Positions 45,466-54,445 of a stretch of DNA of 64,000 bases are shown one piece after another; the stretch's first letter is position 1; each line of letters begins with the position of its first letter. The stretch covers positions 1,094,762 to 1,158,761 of the forward strand of contig NZ_KB913037.1 in the NCBI RefSeq assembly GCF_000384295.1, written 5' to 3'. The notes under the pieces are model-generated. The model saw only the letters and a list, made by a program, of their open reading frames with translations, had not been told where the DNA came from and ran no database searches. The position numbers and the translations under genes are program-made. This DNA is from Amycolatopsis balhimycina FH 1894. GTDB lineage: Bacteria; Actinomycetota; Actinomycetes; Mycobacteriales; Pseudonocardiaceae.

Positions 45466-47961
45466 TCAGCCGCTCCCGAAACAGACCAGCGGGATGAACG
45501 GCTCGCCCGTGGCCGCCTCCGCCAGCGCCTTGGCCGGTGGCGTGCCCCGAGAGTGGATCCGGTGGTAGCGGACCATGACGTCGACGACCGCGTCGTCGGG
45601 CACGCGGGCCACTCCGGCGATCACGGTCTTGGTCCCGCCGTAGAGCAGCGCCGCGGTGAACCCGAGCATCTCGTCGCCCGCTCGGACGATCGCGCGGCCA
45701 ACGTCGCAGGCCGAGAGCACGACGTGCTCGGGCGGGGTGGTGAGCTGGTGGATGTCGTAGGCCATCAAGGGGCCGTCGGCCAGATCGAGCCGGGAGAACA
45801 GCATGTTGGCCTGTTCGTGGTGGCCGTGCGCGGCGAGGTGCGCGATACCGGCGCCGTCCAGCGCGTTCAGCGTGGCGGCCACGGACGCGGCCGGCCCGGT
45901 GAGCGCGGTGCTGCCCGGCAAGGTCCCGGCGATCGCGTGCACTTCCCCATCGGCGTGTGCAAGGTTCGGCCCGGCCACCAGCAGCGGTCCGCTCGGCGGC
46001 CGCGGTGGCCGTCGTCTGCCGCGCAGCCAGGTGGTGGCCGACGGTGCCACGGTGACCGGGCGTCCGCGCAGCCGCGGCAGCAGCCCCCAGGGCACGGCCG
46101 ACAGCGGCCCGGTCGGCACGACGAGGTCCCGGTCGGCGAGGACCGCGGCCAGCGGAGCGACGACCTGGTCGGACAGCGTGGTGGCGTCGTACCGCAGCGA
46201 CGCGGTGATGACCTCGGCGACGCGCACCGGGAGCTGCCTCCCGCACAACGTGTCCAGGTCGCTGCGCAACCGGGTGGCCGCCTCGGTGACCGTCGCGAAC
46301 GACCCGAGCCGCGTGAGCCCGGACCGGCCGCCGGCGATCGTGAGCGCGACCAGGTCTTCCCGGTCGACGAGAAAGCTCACCAGGCAGCTCCCGGCCGCGT
46401 CGAGTTCTTCGGCGAATTCACGAAACGCCGGCTGCTCATCGTGTTCGCCGGTGCCGTCTGCCGCCCAGCCGTGCGCGCGGATCGTCCGTTCCAGCTCGGC
46501 ACACCGGCGTTCCGTCGCCAGGTCCGGGTGGCCGGCCAGCTCGGCCGTGCGGGCCAGCGAAGCCCGTTTGCGCAGTTCGGCGACCGCGTCGAGGGTTTCC
46601 TCGTCGGACGGCGGATGCACCGGCCGCAGCCGGAACGCCTGCGCCCGCGATCGCTCGAGCCAGGCGAACGTCGTCGACGGACGGCCGGACCGCACCGCCG
46701 TGGACAGTCCCAGCCCGGCAAGGGCTTCGCCCAGTGCGGCACTGCCGGTCTGGAGGTCCACGCTCCCGAACCGGGCCCGGTGCCGGTGCAACGCCGAGAG
46801 CCCGGCCCTGGCCTGGGTGAAGACCCCGCCGGTGTCGTTCTGCCCGGCCGCGAGCTCCGCCAGCGTCAGGCAGCGCGAGAGCACGATGTCCAGTGACGGC
46901 CGGGAGATCGGCCGCATCGAGAGGTGACGACGGGCGTCGTCGAACCGGCCTGCCGCGACACAGGCACGTGCCGCGAGGAGCCCGGCGAGCCGCGCGTCGG
47001 TCCGCAGCCCGAGCTTGGCCAGTCTCTCGGCGAGCCCCGCCGCTCGATCCGCCACGCCGCGGCGGCCGGCCTCGAAGTCGGCGGCGAGCACGGTCAAGGC
47101 GGCGACCGCAGCCCAGGTTTCGTTGCCCCGGCGCCGGAAGCGTTGTTCAGCTCGCTTCGCCCAGGCTCTGGCGAGGGCGGGCCGTCGTTGCGCGATCGCC
47201 GTCTGGGCCCGAGTGAGCTCGGCCTCCGCGCGCTCGTGCGTGGTCCGTGACTTCGCCAGCAGCGCCAGCGCGGAATCGAGCTCCGTCGCCGCCTCGTCGG
47301 CGAGACCGGCGGCGAGCAGCGCCCGCGCCTTGTCGACGCCGAGCACCGGCAGGAGGCCGGGGGCGTGCTCGGCGAACCCGGGTCTGGCGGCGTCGAACGC
47401 GCGCAGCGCCGCCGGGATGTCCCCGATCAACGTCTCGCAGTGCCCCCGATTGAGGTGCGCCTTCGCCAGCAGCAGCGGCAGCCGCTCCGCCTCGGCGATG
47501 CGCTCGCAGTGGTCGAGATCGGCCAGCGCGGCCCGGATGCGGCCGGCGAGGTCGTGCAGCATGGCCCGGTTGAGCAGGCCGCGGGCGATCCGGAACGGCT
47601 CGCCGACTGCCTCGACCAGCGGCTCGGCCGCGTCCATGCACCGCAGGGCCTCGTCCAGGTGGCCGACGAGCATCAGCAGCAACCCGCGCTGCTGGAGCAG
47701 GATGCCGACGTCCGTGGGTTCGGCCAGTGCCTCCGCCTGGTCAAGCAGGGCGAACCCGGCGTCGCGGTGACCGAGCTGGACTTCGGCCGCAGCCAGGCTG
47801 ATCAGCACCCGCGGCCGCAGCGAGTCGGTTTCGTCGATCGCGCGCAGCGCCGCGCGGAGCAACCGGGCGCCGTCCTGCGGACGGCCCCGCCGATGGCCGC
47901 GACCCCACGCTCGTGCAGGGCGCGGGCCTCTCCGCCTGATCCGGCCATCGGCAGCCGTCAC
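45466..47961 (-). CDS. TPR-CHAT protein (caspase HetF-associated with TPRs)
   Basis: An 831-residue protein. TPR repeats run over about 30-400, a linker follows, and the CHAT protease domain covers roughly 560-831, with catalytic His in HLAAHGHHE (about 708) and Cys in VVLSACDVG (about 748). CHAT proteases are separin-like caspase relatives; in other bacteria they act in defence or regulated cell death. GTG 47961 overlaps the stop of the upstream gene (GTGA), but the first 25 residues in this frame are Arg/Pro noise. An ATG at 47948 in another frame reads AGSGGEARALHERGVAAIGG, a proper first TPR helix, which would join by one missing G near 47890. So either a small frameshift or an odd N-terminus. 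Confidence 0.83.
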   Translation of the reverse strand: MTAADGRIRRRGPRPARAWGRGHRRGRPQDGARLLRAALRAIDETDSLRPRVLISLAAAEVQLGHRDAGFALLDQAEALAEPTDVGILLQQRGLLLMLVGHLDEALRCMDAAEPLVEAVGEPFRIARGLLNRAMLHDLAGRIRAALADLDHCERIAEAERLPLLLAKAHLNRGHCETLIGDIPAALRAFDAARPGFAEHAPGLLPVLGVDKARALLAAGLADEAATELDSALALLAKSRTTHERAEAELTRAQTAIAQRRPALARAWAKRAEQRFRRRGNETWAAVAALTVLAADFEAGRRGVADRAAGLAERLAKLGLRTDARLAGLLAARACVAAGRFDDARRHLSMRPISRPSLDIVLSRCLTLAELAAGQNDTGGVFTQARAGLSALHRHRARFGSVDLQTGSAALGEALAGLGLSTAVRSGRPSTTFAWLERSRAQAFRLRPVHPPSDEETLDAVAELRKRASLARTAELAGHPDLATERRCAELERTIRAHGWAADGTGEHDEQPAFREFAEELDAAGSCLVSFLVDREDLVALTIAGGRSGLTRLGSFATVTEAATRLRSDLDTLCGRQLPVRVAEVITASLRYDATTLSDQVVAPLAAVLADRDLVVPTGPLSAVPWGLLPRLRGRPVTVAPSATTWLRGRRRPPRPPSGPLLVAGPNLAHADGEVHAIAGTLPGSTALTGPAASVAATLNALDGAGIAHLAAHGHHEQANMLFSRLDLADGPLMAYDIHQLTTPPEHVVLSACDVGRAIVRAGDEMLGFTAALLYGGTKTVIAGVARVPDDAVVDVMVRYHRIHSRGTPPAKALAEAATGEPFIPLVCFGSG

Positions 47962-48395
47962 ACGACGATCGAAGGGGTCAGCGTGGTGCCGTTGTCCCGG
48001 ACGACCAGTTGCACCGTGCCGCGTCCGACTTGGTCGAACGCGAACCTCCCCCGTTCGTCGGAGCTGGTGGCCACCGGACCGTCCGGGGTGCGCAGCTCGA
48101 CCGGCAGCGCGGCGGGCGGGGTGAGCCAGCCGTCGACCCGGACCAGGCCGCCGGACGTGGGCGTCACGGTCAGCACGACCGTCCGGCTCGCGCCTTCGAA
48201 CGTGATCGAGCGGGTGCGTTCATCGCCGCGGGCGACCGCCGGCTCCCGGTACCCGCACGCCTTCAGGACCTCGATGTCCGGATCGGCAGGCTCCAGCGCG
48301 AACAACACCCAGTCCGCCAGCAGCGGCGGCGGTGGGTCGGCTTCCTCTCACAGCTCGCGGATCCGCCGCAGGACCGCCTCGTCGGAAGCCCTCAT
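47958..48395 (-). pseudogene. Carboxypeptidase-regulatory-like protein gene with an in-frame TGA, partner of the CHAT gene
   Basis: From ATG 48395 the frame reads RASDEAVLRRIREL, then TGA at 48350-48348, then in the same frame EEADPPPPLLADWVLFALEP and on to a beta-sandwich domain (VRVDGWLTPPAALPVELRT, RGRFAFDQV) ending SIVV. The two parts clearly belong together, about 145 codons. The TGA is either a nonsense mutation or a sequence error; reinitiation at the GTG codons near 48308 could still make the sandwich part. The stop overlaps the CHAT gene start. Confidence 0.65.
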
Positions 48396-48550
48396 GACAG
48401 CCACCGTTCGTCGTCCCGGCCGACGGTCTCCAGCAGCTGCCGCAGCTTGGCCAGGCACCGGCCGCGGGTCGGACGGTCGGCAGCAAAGGGCCGCCGCTTG
48501 CGAAACGACACTTTCGCAAGTGCTCCAGGTACGGCATCGGCACGGGTCAT
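48392..48550 (-). CDS. Small basic protein at the head of the CHAT operon
   Basis: A 52-residue basic protein from ATG 48550 (KVSFRKRRPFAADRPTR, CLAKLRQLLETVGRDDE). Its stop overlaps the ATG of the next gene (ATGA), so it is part of the operon. It may be what remains of a larger regulator such as a sigma factor, which often precedes CHAT modules; this is a guess. Confidence 0.45.
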   Translation of the reverse strand: MTRADAVPGALAKVSFRKRRPFAADRPTRGRCLAKLRQLLETVGRDDERWLS

Positions 48551-48690
48551 GGCTGGCCTCTCGGCGACTTTCAGTGCAGTGGGAGGTCGCCTCGACCACT
48601 CTGCGTGTTACGTCGCCGGGGAAGGAGTCGCCGGACTGTGATCAACCGGACATTGTATCGACTTGCACAGTCACGCCGCACGCTCGCCTC

Positions 48691-48825
48691 TCACGGCGTT
48701 ACGTCCAAACCGTACTCACAGGTGGTACCCGACGGCCTGCGCTTGGCCACCAGGGCACCCTCGGCGTCGACCAAGGCGACGTCGTGGTGGTCCTCGGCCC
48801 AGTCGATCCCGCAGAACACCTTCAC
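48691..48825 (-). pseudogene. IS110-family transposase N-terminal remnant
   Basis: GTG 48825 starts VKVFCGIDWAEDHHDVALVD, the DEDD transposase N-terminal motif of IS110 elements (first Asp in GIDWAEDHHD), and continues AEGALVAKRR for 44 residues until a stop. The rest is gone. Confidence 0.8.
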
Positions 48826-49449
48826 TCCTAAACTTTCCCCTCGGCTAGCTGTTTGTGCTGGTCAGAGACCCTGACGAGAACGCGCGGCGCCCTAATGACG
48901 AGGCTCTGCGGCCTGACCTCCGATTGAGCCGTTCGCGATCCCAGCGATCCGCGCGGGCACCGGTCTCGACGGAGAACTCGGGCGGTCCCCGGCCACTGAG
49001 GTGTCCTCCGCGCGAACGGGCTCGGACAACGAAACTGCCCGATCAGGTGACGGGTGGGACGCGGACACGCCGGTCGCGCCGCTCTATCAGGAGGGTTCGC
49101 AAGCCCAGGGACACCCGAGGCGTCCACCGAGCACGTCCGGCCCCACCCGCCCGAACGAGCAGCACGAAGGCCCCCGCGGATCAAGACCTATGCGACCGCC
49201 GGGAGGCATCCTTAGCAGCTCGTTCAGTAGTCATTAGGGACACCCCCTCGGTCATGCGCGGAAGGCCGGCCGCGCCGACACAAGTCCTCGAGGCAGGCAC
49301 GCACGAAGCTCTGCAAGAGCGTCTCAACGTCTAGGTGCTTCGGACACCGCGCTTGGCTTCGCCGGGGACGCCGCGGTGTCCTCCGAATCGGCCTTCCAGT
49401 CGGTCAGCTACTGCGCGGCACTGTGGCCCACATGGTCGACTCGCCTTCC
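48826..49449. other. Intergenic, no supported gene
   Basis: A 159-residue plus-strand frame covers 48855-49334, but its Arg/Ser/Pro-rich sequence and lack of any ribosome site mark it as chance. Probably debris between the IS110 and methylase remnants. Confidence 0.4.
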
Positions 49450-50074
49450 TCGACCTCGGCGCCCCGGCGGAGTGGATCGCCTTCGACAAGGTGGTCACCG
49501 TGCTCCCGGCTAGGAGGCCGTCGCCGACGTGCTCCGCCGCGAGGGCTAGTCCGTGGACACCGGGCTCCTCTCCGCCGAGGAGTTCGGCGGCCCCAGACCC
49601 GCTCCCGCGATCCTCGTGGCGAAGCGCTCCGGCACGGCCGCGCTCTCGACGCCGACCCCCCCTCCCCTCGTGAAGGGCGTTATACAGGCCGACCGCGACC
49701 CAGCCGTCCTGCCCTGGGTCTCGATGGCCGAGGCGCTCGGCTGGCCAGCCGGGCTCGTCGGCTTCCCGCGACTCGTCGACCCCGGCGGCCGGGCCAACAC
49801 AATCAACGGCACCGAGTATCGCGCCCGCGACCTCCGCGGCACCGACCAGCCGAGCTTCACCGTCACCGAAAAGGCCCGGAGCTGGCTCCGCTGGCCCCAG
49901 GACGGCAAGGTCGACTCGGAGCTGGTCCGCGTCACCGTCGAGGAGGCCGCCGCCCTCCAGACCTTCCCCGCGGACTACACCTGGCAGGGCGACCGGACCA
50001 AGGCGTTCCAACAGATCGGCAACGCGATCCCTCCGATCCTGGCCCGCTCCGTCCTGTCCGCCGTCGCCTCGTGA
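49450..50074 (+). pseudogene. C-terminal part of a DNA cytosine-5 methyltransferase
   Basis: The visible part begins with APAEWIAFDKVVTVLPA, shifts frame and meets a stop near 49546, then reads DTGLLSAEEFGG, ILVAKRSG and finally the target-recognition region and motifs IX-X: RVTVEEAAALQTFPADYTW and KAFQQIGNAIPPILA. Motifs I-VI, including the catalytic PCQ, are absent. Mobile elements and restriction loci often carry such genes. Inactive. Confidence 0.78.
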
Positions 50075-50127
50075 GTACCGGAAGGCCCTGTCTCCGCCGA
50101 GAGGTGGGGACTTTCGCGTTCCCACGG

Positions 50128-50226
50128 CTACGAGCCCGGCCTCACCTCCTCCAGCATCTTCGGGTCCTTCAATTCGAGCGCGAGCACCCCGAACATAAAG
50201 GCCCCGACGAGCGCGAGCACCGCCAT
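50128..50226 (-). CDS. Small single-TM protein
   Basis: A 32-residue protein from ATG 50226 preceded by GGGAGG eight bases away. It has one membrane helix (AVLALVGAFMFGVLAL) and a charged tail (ELKDPKMLEEVRPGS). It is too small for routine gene finding. Unknown role. Confidence 0.45.
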   Translation of the reverse strand: MAVLALVGAFMFGVLALELKDPKMLEEVRPGS

Positions 50227-50592
50227 CGCGGGCGCCTCCCTCACGGGCGCGACCACCACGCACGCGCAAAACAGCCGCCTGACCCGACCATCATGGCCGG
50301 CAGATCACTGGGAGAGATCATCGCTGTCGTCCCGTCGGCGGCGCACAGCCTCAATCACCGCCGCCGACGGAAGGCCATGCAGTCTCACGTTCGCGCGCCG
50401 AATGCCGACCGCCAAGCATTGAACGAGTCGGCCGAATCGACGCCGACATCACGCTCCGATCTGCATCTCAATCTGGTTTGAATCGGTTCAGCGCCACGAC
50501 CGGGCACCTATACAGGTGACGCACGTCACTTGCGGTGTGTAATCGATCAGCTATGGTGAGTTGACATGCCTGTACGAGGGTGGGGAGGCCCC
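50227..50592. other. Intergenic region, putative promoter of the WXG100 gene
   Basis: No gene seen. The stretch just before 50566 (CTATGGTGAGTTGAC) is AT-richer and may contain the promoter. The ATG at 50566 is in frame with the WXG100 gene but lacks a ribosome site. Confidence 0.35.
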
Positions 50593-50880
50593 GTGGGGAA
50601 TGGCTTCAAGGTGGCGCTCGAAGAGTTGCAACGCGTCGGTGACAGCGCTCTTCCTGCGTTACGGGACATCATGGCAGCTCAACTCCCGGTGTTGAACGCA
50701 CATGAAGGTCTCGCCGGGCCCGGCTCCTTCGGTGCCGTCAACGATTTTCAGGTGACCTACGCGCGTTTCACCGACGAAATCGCCGCCAGGCAGAAACACG
50801 GCGCCGAAGTCGTGGATGCCACCGCGGAAGCCGCCAAAGCCATCGTCGCGCTCTACCGCCGCGCCGACGGGCAGGAATAG
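50593..50880 (+). CDS. WXG100-like type VII secretion family protein
   Basis: A 95-residue all-helical protein from GTG 50593, with GGGGAGG four bases upstream. The length, the absence of Cys and the two-helix pattern (FKVALEELQRVGDSAL and QVTYARFTDEIAARQ) with a Gly-containing turn fit EspC/WXG100-type secreted proteins, though the WXG itself is not exact (LAGPGSFG at the turn). After its stop a GTG frame begins GDWKTDDATID but is cut after 12 residues by foreign sequence, so the downstream secreted partner is lost. Confidence 0.6.
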   Translation: MGNGFKVALEELQRVGDSALPALRDIMAAQLPVLNAHEGLAGPGSFGAVNDFQVTYARFTDEIAARQKHGAEVVDATAEAAKAIVALYRRADGQE

Positions 50881-50899
50881 CCGTGGGCGACTGGAAAAC

Positions 50900-51185
50900 C
50901 GACGACGCGACGATCGACTCACCGAGCGCGATGATCACGATGAGCCCGAACCGCTCGGCGAAGTGCGCGGCAGAGTTAGGCCGCCACCCGTCCGGCCCGG
51001 CGAGGTAGACGTTCAGATAGTCGACGAGCAGCGCGACGACCCATAGCCCCCAGCTGCCAGGGCCTGCTCAGCGACGCGGCCACATCGAGCAGCGCGACGC
51101 TCGGCAGGAGCCCGACGAACATCTTGAGCAGCACACGCTGCAGCTCGGCCCGCTGGGCACCGCGTTCCTGCTCACCCCGGCTGCC
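50900..51185 (-). pseudogene. LtrA (low temperature requirement A) family membrane protein fragment
   Basis: On the minus strand two frames read RVLLKMFVGLLPSVALLDVA, then WVVALLVDYLNVYLAGPDGW, and HFAERFGLIVIIALGESIVA. The last is the hallmark motif of LtrA proteins. Roughly 90 residues of a protein of about 380 remain, with a frame break near 51065. Wedged between the WXG100 gene and an ATPase fragment. Confidence 0.72.
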
Positions 51186-51186
51186 C

Positions 51187-51429
51187 CGGATGCTGCTCAT
51201 CGACGAACTCGACAAGTCCGAGGCCGACCTACCGAACGATCTACTGTCGCTGTTCGAGGACGGGGAGTTCCCGGTCGAAGAACTGGCTCGCGTGCGCACC
51301 CGCCACCCCGAGGTCAGGGTGCAAACCGCCGATCCCGAGCGCACCGCAGTGGTGCGGTTCGGACGCATCACGTGCCGAGCCTTCCCGATCATCGTCATGA
51401 CTCCGAACGGCGACCCGATGCCGCTGTAA
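51187..51429 (+). pseudogene. MoxR-type AAA ATPase internal fragment
   Basis: About 80 residues begin MLLIDELDKSEADLPNDLL (Walker B, DELDK) and continue FEDGEFPVEELAR and RAFPIIVMTPNGD (sensor 1), then stop. Walker A and the lid are absent. A C-terminal piece of such an ATPase lies at 54180-54445, so the gene was cut in two by rearrangement; MoxR ATPases are standard partners of SAV_2336 proteins. Confidence 0.75.
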
Positions 51430-51436
51430 CTTTCGA

Positions 51437-52437
51437 TCAGTGGATGAACCGGCCGAACCCCCAGGCGATGACCTCGATCGCCGGCATGGAATCGGTGCTC
51501 GAACGGAGTTCACGGTGCACTGCCCGGACCAGCTCCGGACGGTGCAGCAGAGCGCGTACCGCCGGCCAGGTGCCACGCGCGGCCAAGGCCAGCCCGAGAC
51601 CGACCAGCGCCGCCGGGACGTCGGGGGCCACGGCCAACAGGTCCCGGTAGCCGTCCGCCGCCAGCTGGTGGGTACCTCCCATCAACGCCAGATCCGCGCT
51701 CGTCACCCCGGGGACCAGCGGGCCGTTGACGGCGAACGAGTTCCGGTCCTGGCACAGCCGCGGCCGGATCAGGTCGGTCCGGGCGTCGAACCAGCCGCCG
51801 TCCGGGCCAGGAGTCGGCATGCTTGGTTCGGGCAACCGGCCGAGCTTGGGCGATGACTCCCCGCGGCGCCAGGCGTCGGCGAGGATCGAGACCGTCCGCG
51901 CATCCGGGCGGAGGTGGCGGAGGCGCAAGGTCGCGTAGTGGTCGAGCGCGGCTGTCGCAGCCCAAGCCGCCGGTCAGGTGGGTACCGGTTCCTTCTGCCA
52001 CGGTGCCAGTTTGGCCGCGATTCCGTCGAGGAATCTGCGTCCGGTGGAAGTGAGGCTTTCGTCGTCGTACACCGCGCGCAACGTTCGCCAGACCGCGGTA
52101 CGCCACAACGCGAACTCGAAGGCTGCCAGTTCATGGGCCGGCTCCGCAGCGGACAACGCCCGCCAGAACGCAGCGACCCCGAAGAACGCGTAGATCCCGT
52201 GTAGCACACCGTCGATGGGCCGCGGGGCTTCCCTCCACGGTGCGTACAACCGTTCCCGGCTGTCGTCGCGTGCAAGGTGGCGAGGTGCTGCACGCCGCCG
52301 AGCCGGATGTGGTGAAACTCGTGCACGAGTTTCGCCGCGAGTTGCTCGGGCTCCGCGCTGTAGGCCACGATCGCACTGCTGAAAGCATCTTCTGTCGACG
52401 CATTGGGCAGCCGAAAGGTCACCGCCGGAGCCGGCAC
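51437..52437 (-). pseudogene. HExxH-domain remnant of an FxsB-like peptide maturase
   Basis: Across three frames the minus strand reads TFRLPNASTEDAF, KLVHEFHHIRLGGVQHL with an intact HExxH, then YAFFGVAAFWRAL, FLDGIAAKLAPWQKEPV, and lastly LRPDARTVSILADAWR to GFGRFIH. This is the HExxH domain that follows the radical SAM part in FxsB proteins of FxSxx-COOH RiPP systems and in related putative 2-oxoglutarate peptide hydroxylases. Shifts occur near 52275 and 51965. No radical SAM part is found nearby. Confidence 0.68.
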
Positions 52438-52456
52438 CAGCGATTCGAGGCCGGCC

Positions 52457-52571
52457 GGTCATGGGGCCGTTGCTGCCCGGCGGAACCCCGGAAAGGCAGA
52501 TGCGGCGCGCCGACCGGCCCGTCGGTTCCTCCGGGCGCCGGGGATGCTCGTGCTGACGGACGGCATCAGCG
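52457..52571 (+). pseudogene. Short duplicated SAV_2336 (vWA-like) fragment
   Basis: Reads GPLLPGGTPERQMRR and SSGRRGMLVLTDGISD, which repeats 52733-52850 of the next gene (GPVLRGGTPD, SSGRRSMLVLTDGISD). It is a scrap of a third copy, joined directly to copy 1 at the duplicated point. Confidence 0.65.
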
Positions 52572-54170
52572 ATGTACCTGACCCTGGTGGTCGAGCAGGC
52601 GCCGTCGATGGCACTTTGGAACCCGACCATCGCGGCGTTCGTCACGCTGTGCCAGCGGCGGCTCGGGATCTTCCGCTCGGTCCAGGTGCGGCTGCTGGAG
52701 ACGGGGAAGACCGGCCGGGCCGAGGGGGGCATGGTCCTGGGGCCGGTGTTGCGCGGCGGGACGCCGGACAGCCCGGCGCGTGGTGCCGGCGAGCCGGTCG
52801 ACTCCTCCGGCCGCCGGTCGATGCTCGTGTTGACCGATGGCATCAGCGACGCCTGGCGCCGGGACCTCGTGCAGCCCCTGCTGGCGCGATGGGGGCGCAA
52901 GGTCCCGGTCGCGGTGCTGCACTTGCTGCCCCGCCGGCTCTGGGCCCGCGGCGGCGTCGACGTGCGGAACGCCGAGATCACGACCAAGGGGCCGGTACGC
53001 CCCAACGCCTCGTACCTCGTCCGGTTGACCGACTTCCTGCTCGACGAAGCCACGCAGGAAGAACTGACCGCGGACTCGGTCGCGGTGCCGGTGCTCAAAC
53101 TGGAGGAACGGTGGTTCCGCAGGTGGGCGGAGGTGGTCACCGGCCGGGCGGATGTTCCGCGGAAATGTTCGGTCATGGTGATTCGGAACCGGCCGGCGGG
53201 AGCGGTAACCGAATCGAGTGAAATCCCGGTTTTGCGGGATAATGAGGTCACCTCGAGCGATCGGGTGAGGGGTTTTCACAGTCAGGCTTCGCCGTCGGCG
53301 TTTCGGCTGGCCACGCTACTGGCCGCGGTTCCGGTGGATCTCGATGTCGCGTCGGCGGTGCAGGCGGAGATGCTGCCGGGGTCCGGCCCGGATCACCTTG
53401 TGGAGGTGTTCACGAGTGGTCAGCTGCGGCACGAGGGTGATCGGCAGCCTTGGGACCGGAACACCCGTGGGAATTCTCAGGCCAGACCAGAAGAGTGCTG
53501 CTCAGCGAGGCGCGGAGGTCGGACAACGCACACGCGGTCCGGGCGGCGTCGCGGCAGTACGGGGCAGAATCCCACGCTGGCCCGGCTGCAGGCAGCATTG
53601 GCCGAGCCGGACCCGACCCCGGACCCGGAACCCGCGACGGCATCAGCTGCCGAGATAGCGCTCGAACGCGATGTCATGAGTGCGTTGTCTGGTCCATACT
53701 TATCGCGAGCCGATCGTTTGGCCAGACTGAACGCCAATCCTTCGAGTTCACTCAGTTTGCGTGGTTCCCCTACTATGAACAACGATACTAGCGCTGCTAG
53801 CATCCCGGCGGTGACGATGTCGCAGGAACTCAAGCAGTCGGGTAACCCTGGCGAGCCCGCCGCTACGGACGTGGCGGACACGGAGACGACAGAACGCTCT
53901 CCCGAGACCGAAGCAAAACTCGCCGACAAGGCAAACGTCGTGGCCAGCGTAGGAGCGTCGACTTCGCGCCAGGTACGGCGTTCGGGTGAAGAGGTTCCCC
54001 CGGTCTGGGGTGTGATCCCCCCGCCCAATCCGAACTTCACCGGCCGCGGCGAGTTGCTCGCCCAGCTGAGTGGGCTCCTGGGCGCCGGCACCACGGCGGC
54101 GCTTCCGGCCACCCTGCATGGAATGGGCGGCATCGGCAAGACCCAGATGGCCACCGAATTCTGCGAAGGT
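52572..54170 (+). pseudogene. SAV_2336 / NB-ARC protein (FxsT-like), truncated copy 1
   Basis: The frame begins inside the SAV_2336 vWA-like domain (LTLVVEQAPSMALW, MLVLTDGISDAW), continues to the segment SAFRLATLLAAVPVDL, shows two compensating frameshifts between about 53460 and 53575, and then enters the NB-ARC domain with VWGVIPPPNPNFTGRGELL and Walker A HGMGGIGKTQM. It is cut right after Walker A at about 54165 where an ATPase fragment takes over. Lacks the N-terminus, most of NB-ARC and all TPRs. Confidence 0.75.
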
Positions 54171-54179
54171 GCCTGCGGC

Positions 54180-54445
54180 TGGAAATTCGGCCACCGACTT
54201 CCGAACAGCTCGGGCAAATGGTGGCGGCCCGGGTCGGGGAAACCGACGGCGTGGACATCCGCGGGCCCATCCACCGGTTCCTCGAGCACAGCGGACGGGT
54301 CGGCGGCCTGGCTTCGGACCAGTTGCTGAACGCCGTTCACCTCGCCGCCGAGCTCGCGACGTCCGGTGCGTACCAGAGCGACGACGAGTGGAGGGAACTC
54401 CGCGAGGCGATCTGGCACCCGTTGTCGTCCCTGGAGGCGGAATGA
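54180..54445 (+). pseudogene. C-terminal fragment of a MoxR-type AAA ATPase
   Basis: The frame reads RPPTSEQLGQMVAARVGE and then DQLLNAVHLAAEL, the lid domain of MoxR ATPases, and ends TGA overlapping the ATG of the downstream SAV_2336 gene. It is joined upstream to the NB-ARC of copy 1 in a different frame. Together with 51187-51429 it represents the ATPase that originally stood before the SAV_2336 gene. Confidence 0.7.

Noticed and set aside
45131..46246. 371-codon minus-strand frame
   Set aside because: It lies in another frame of the CHAT gene and is Arg/Gly/Ala-rich without domains.
48855..49334. 159-codon plus-strand frame
   Set aside because: Arg/Ser/Pro-rich, no ribosome site, no homology; treated as chance.
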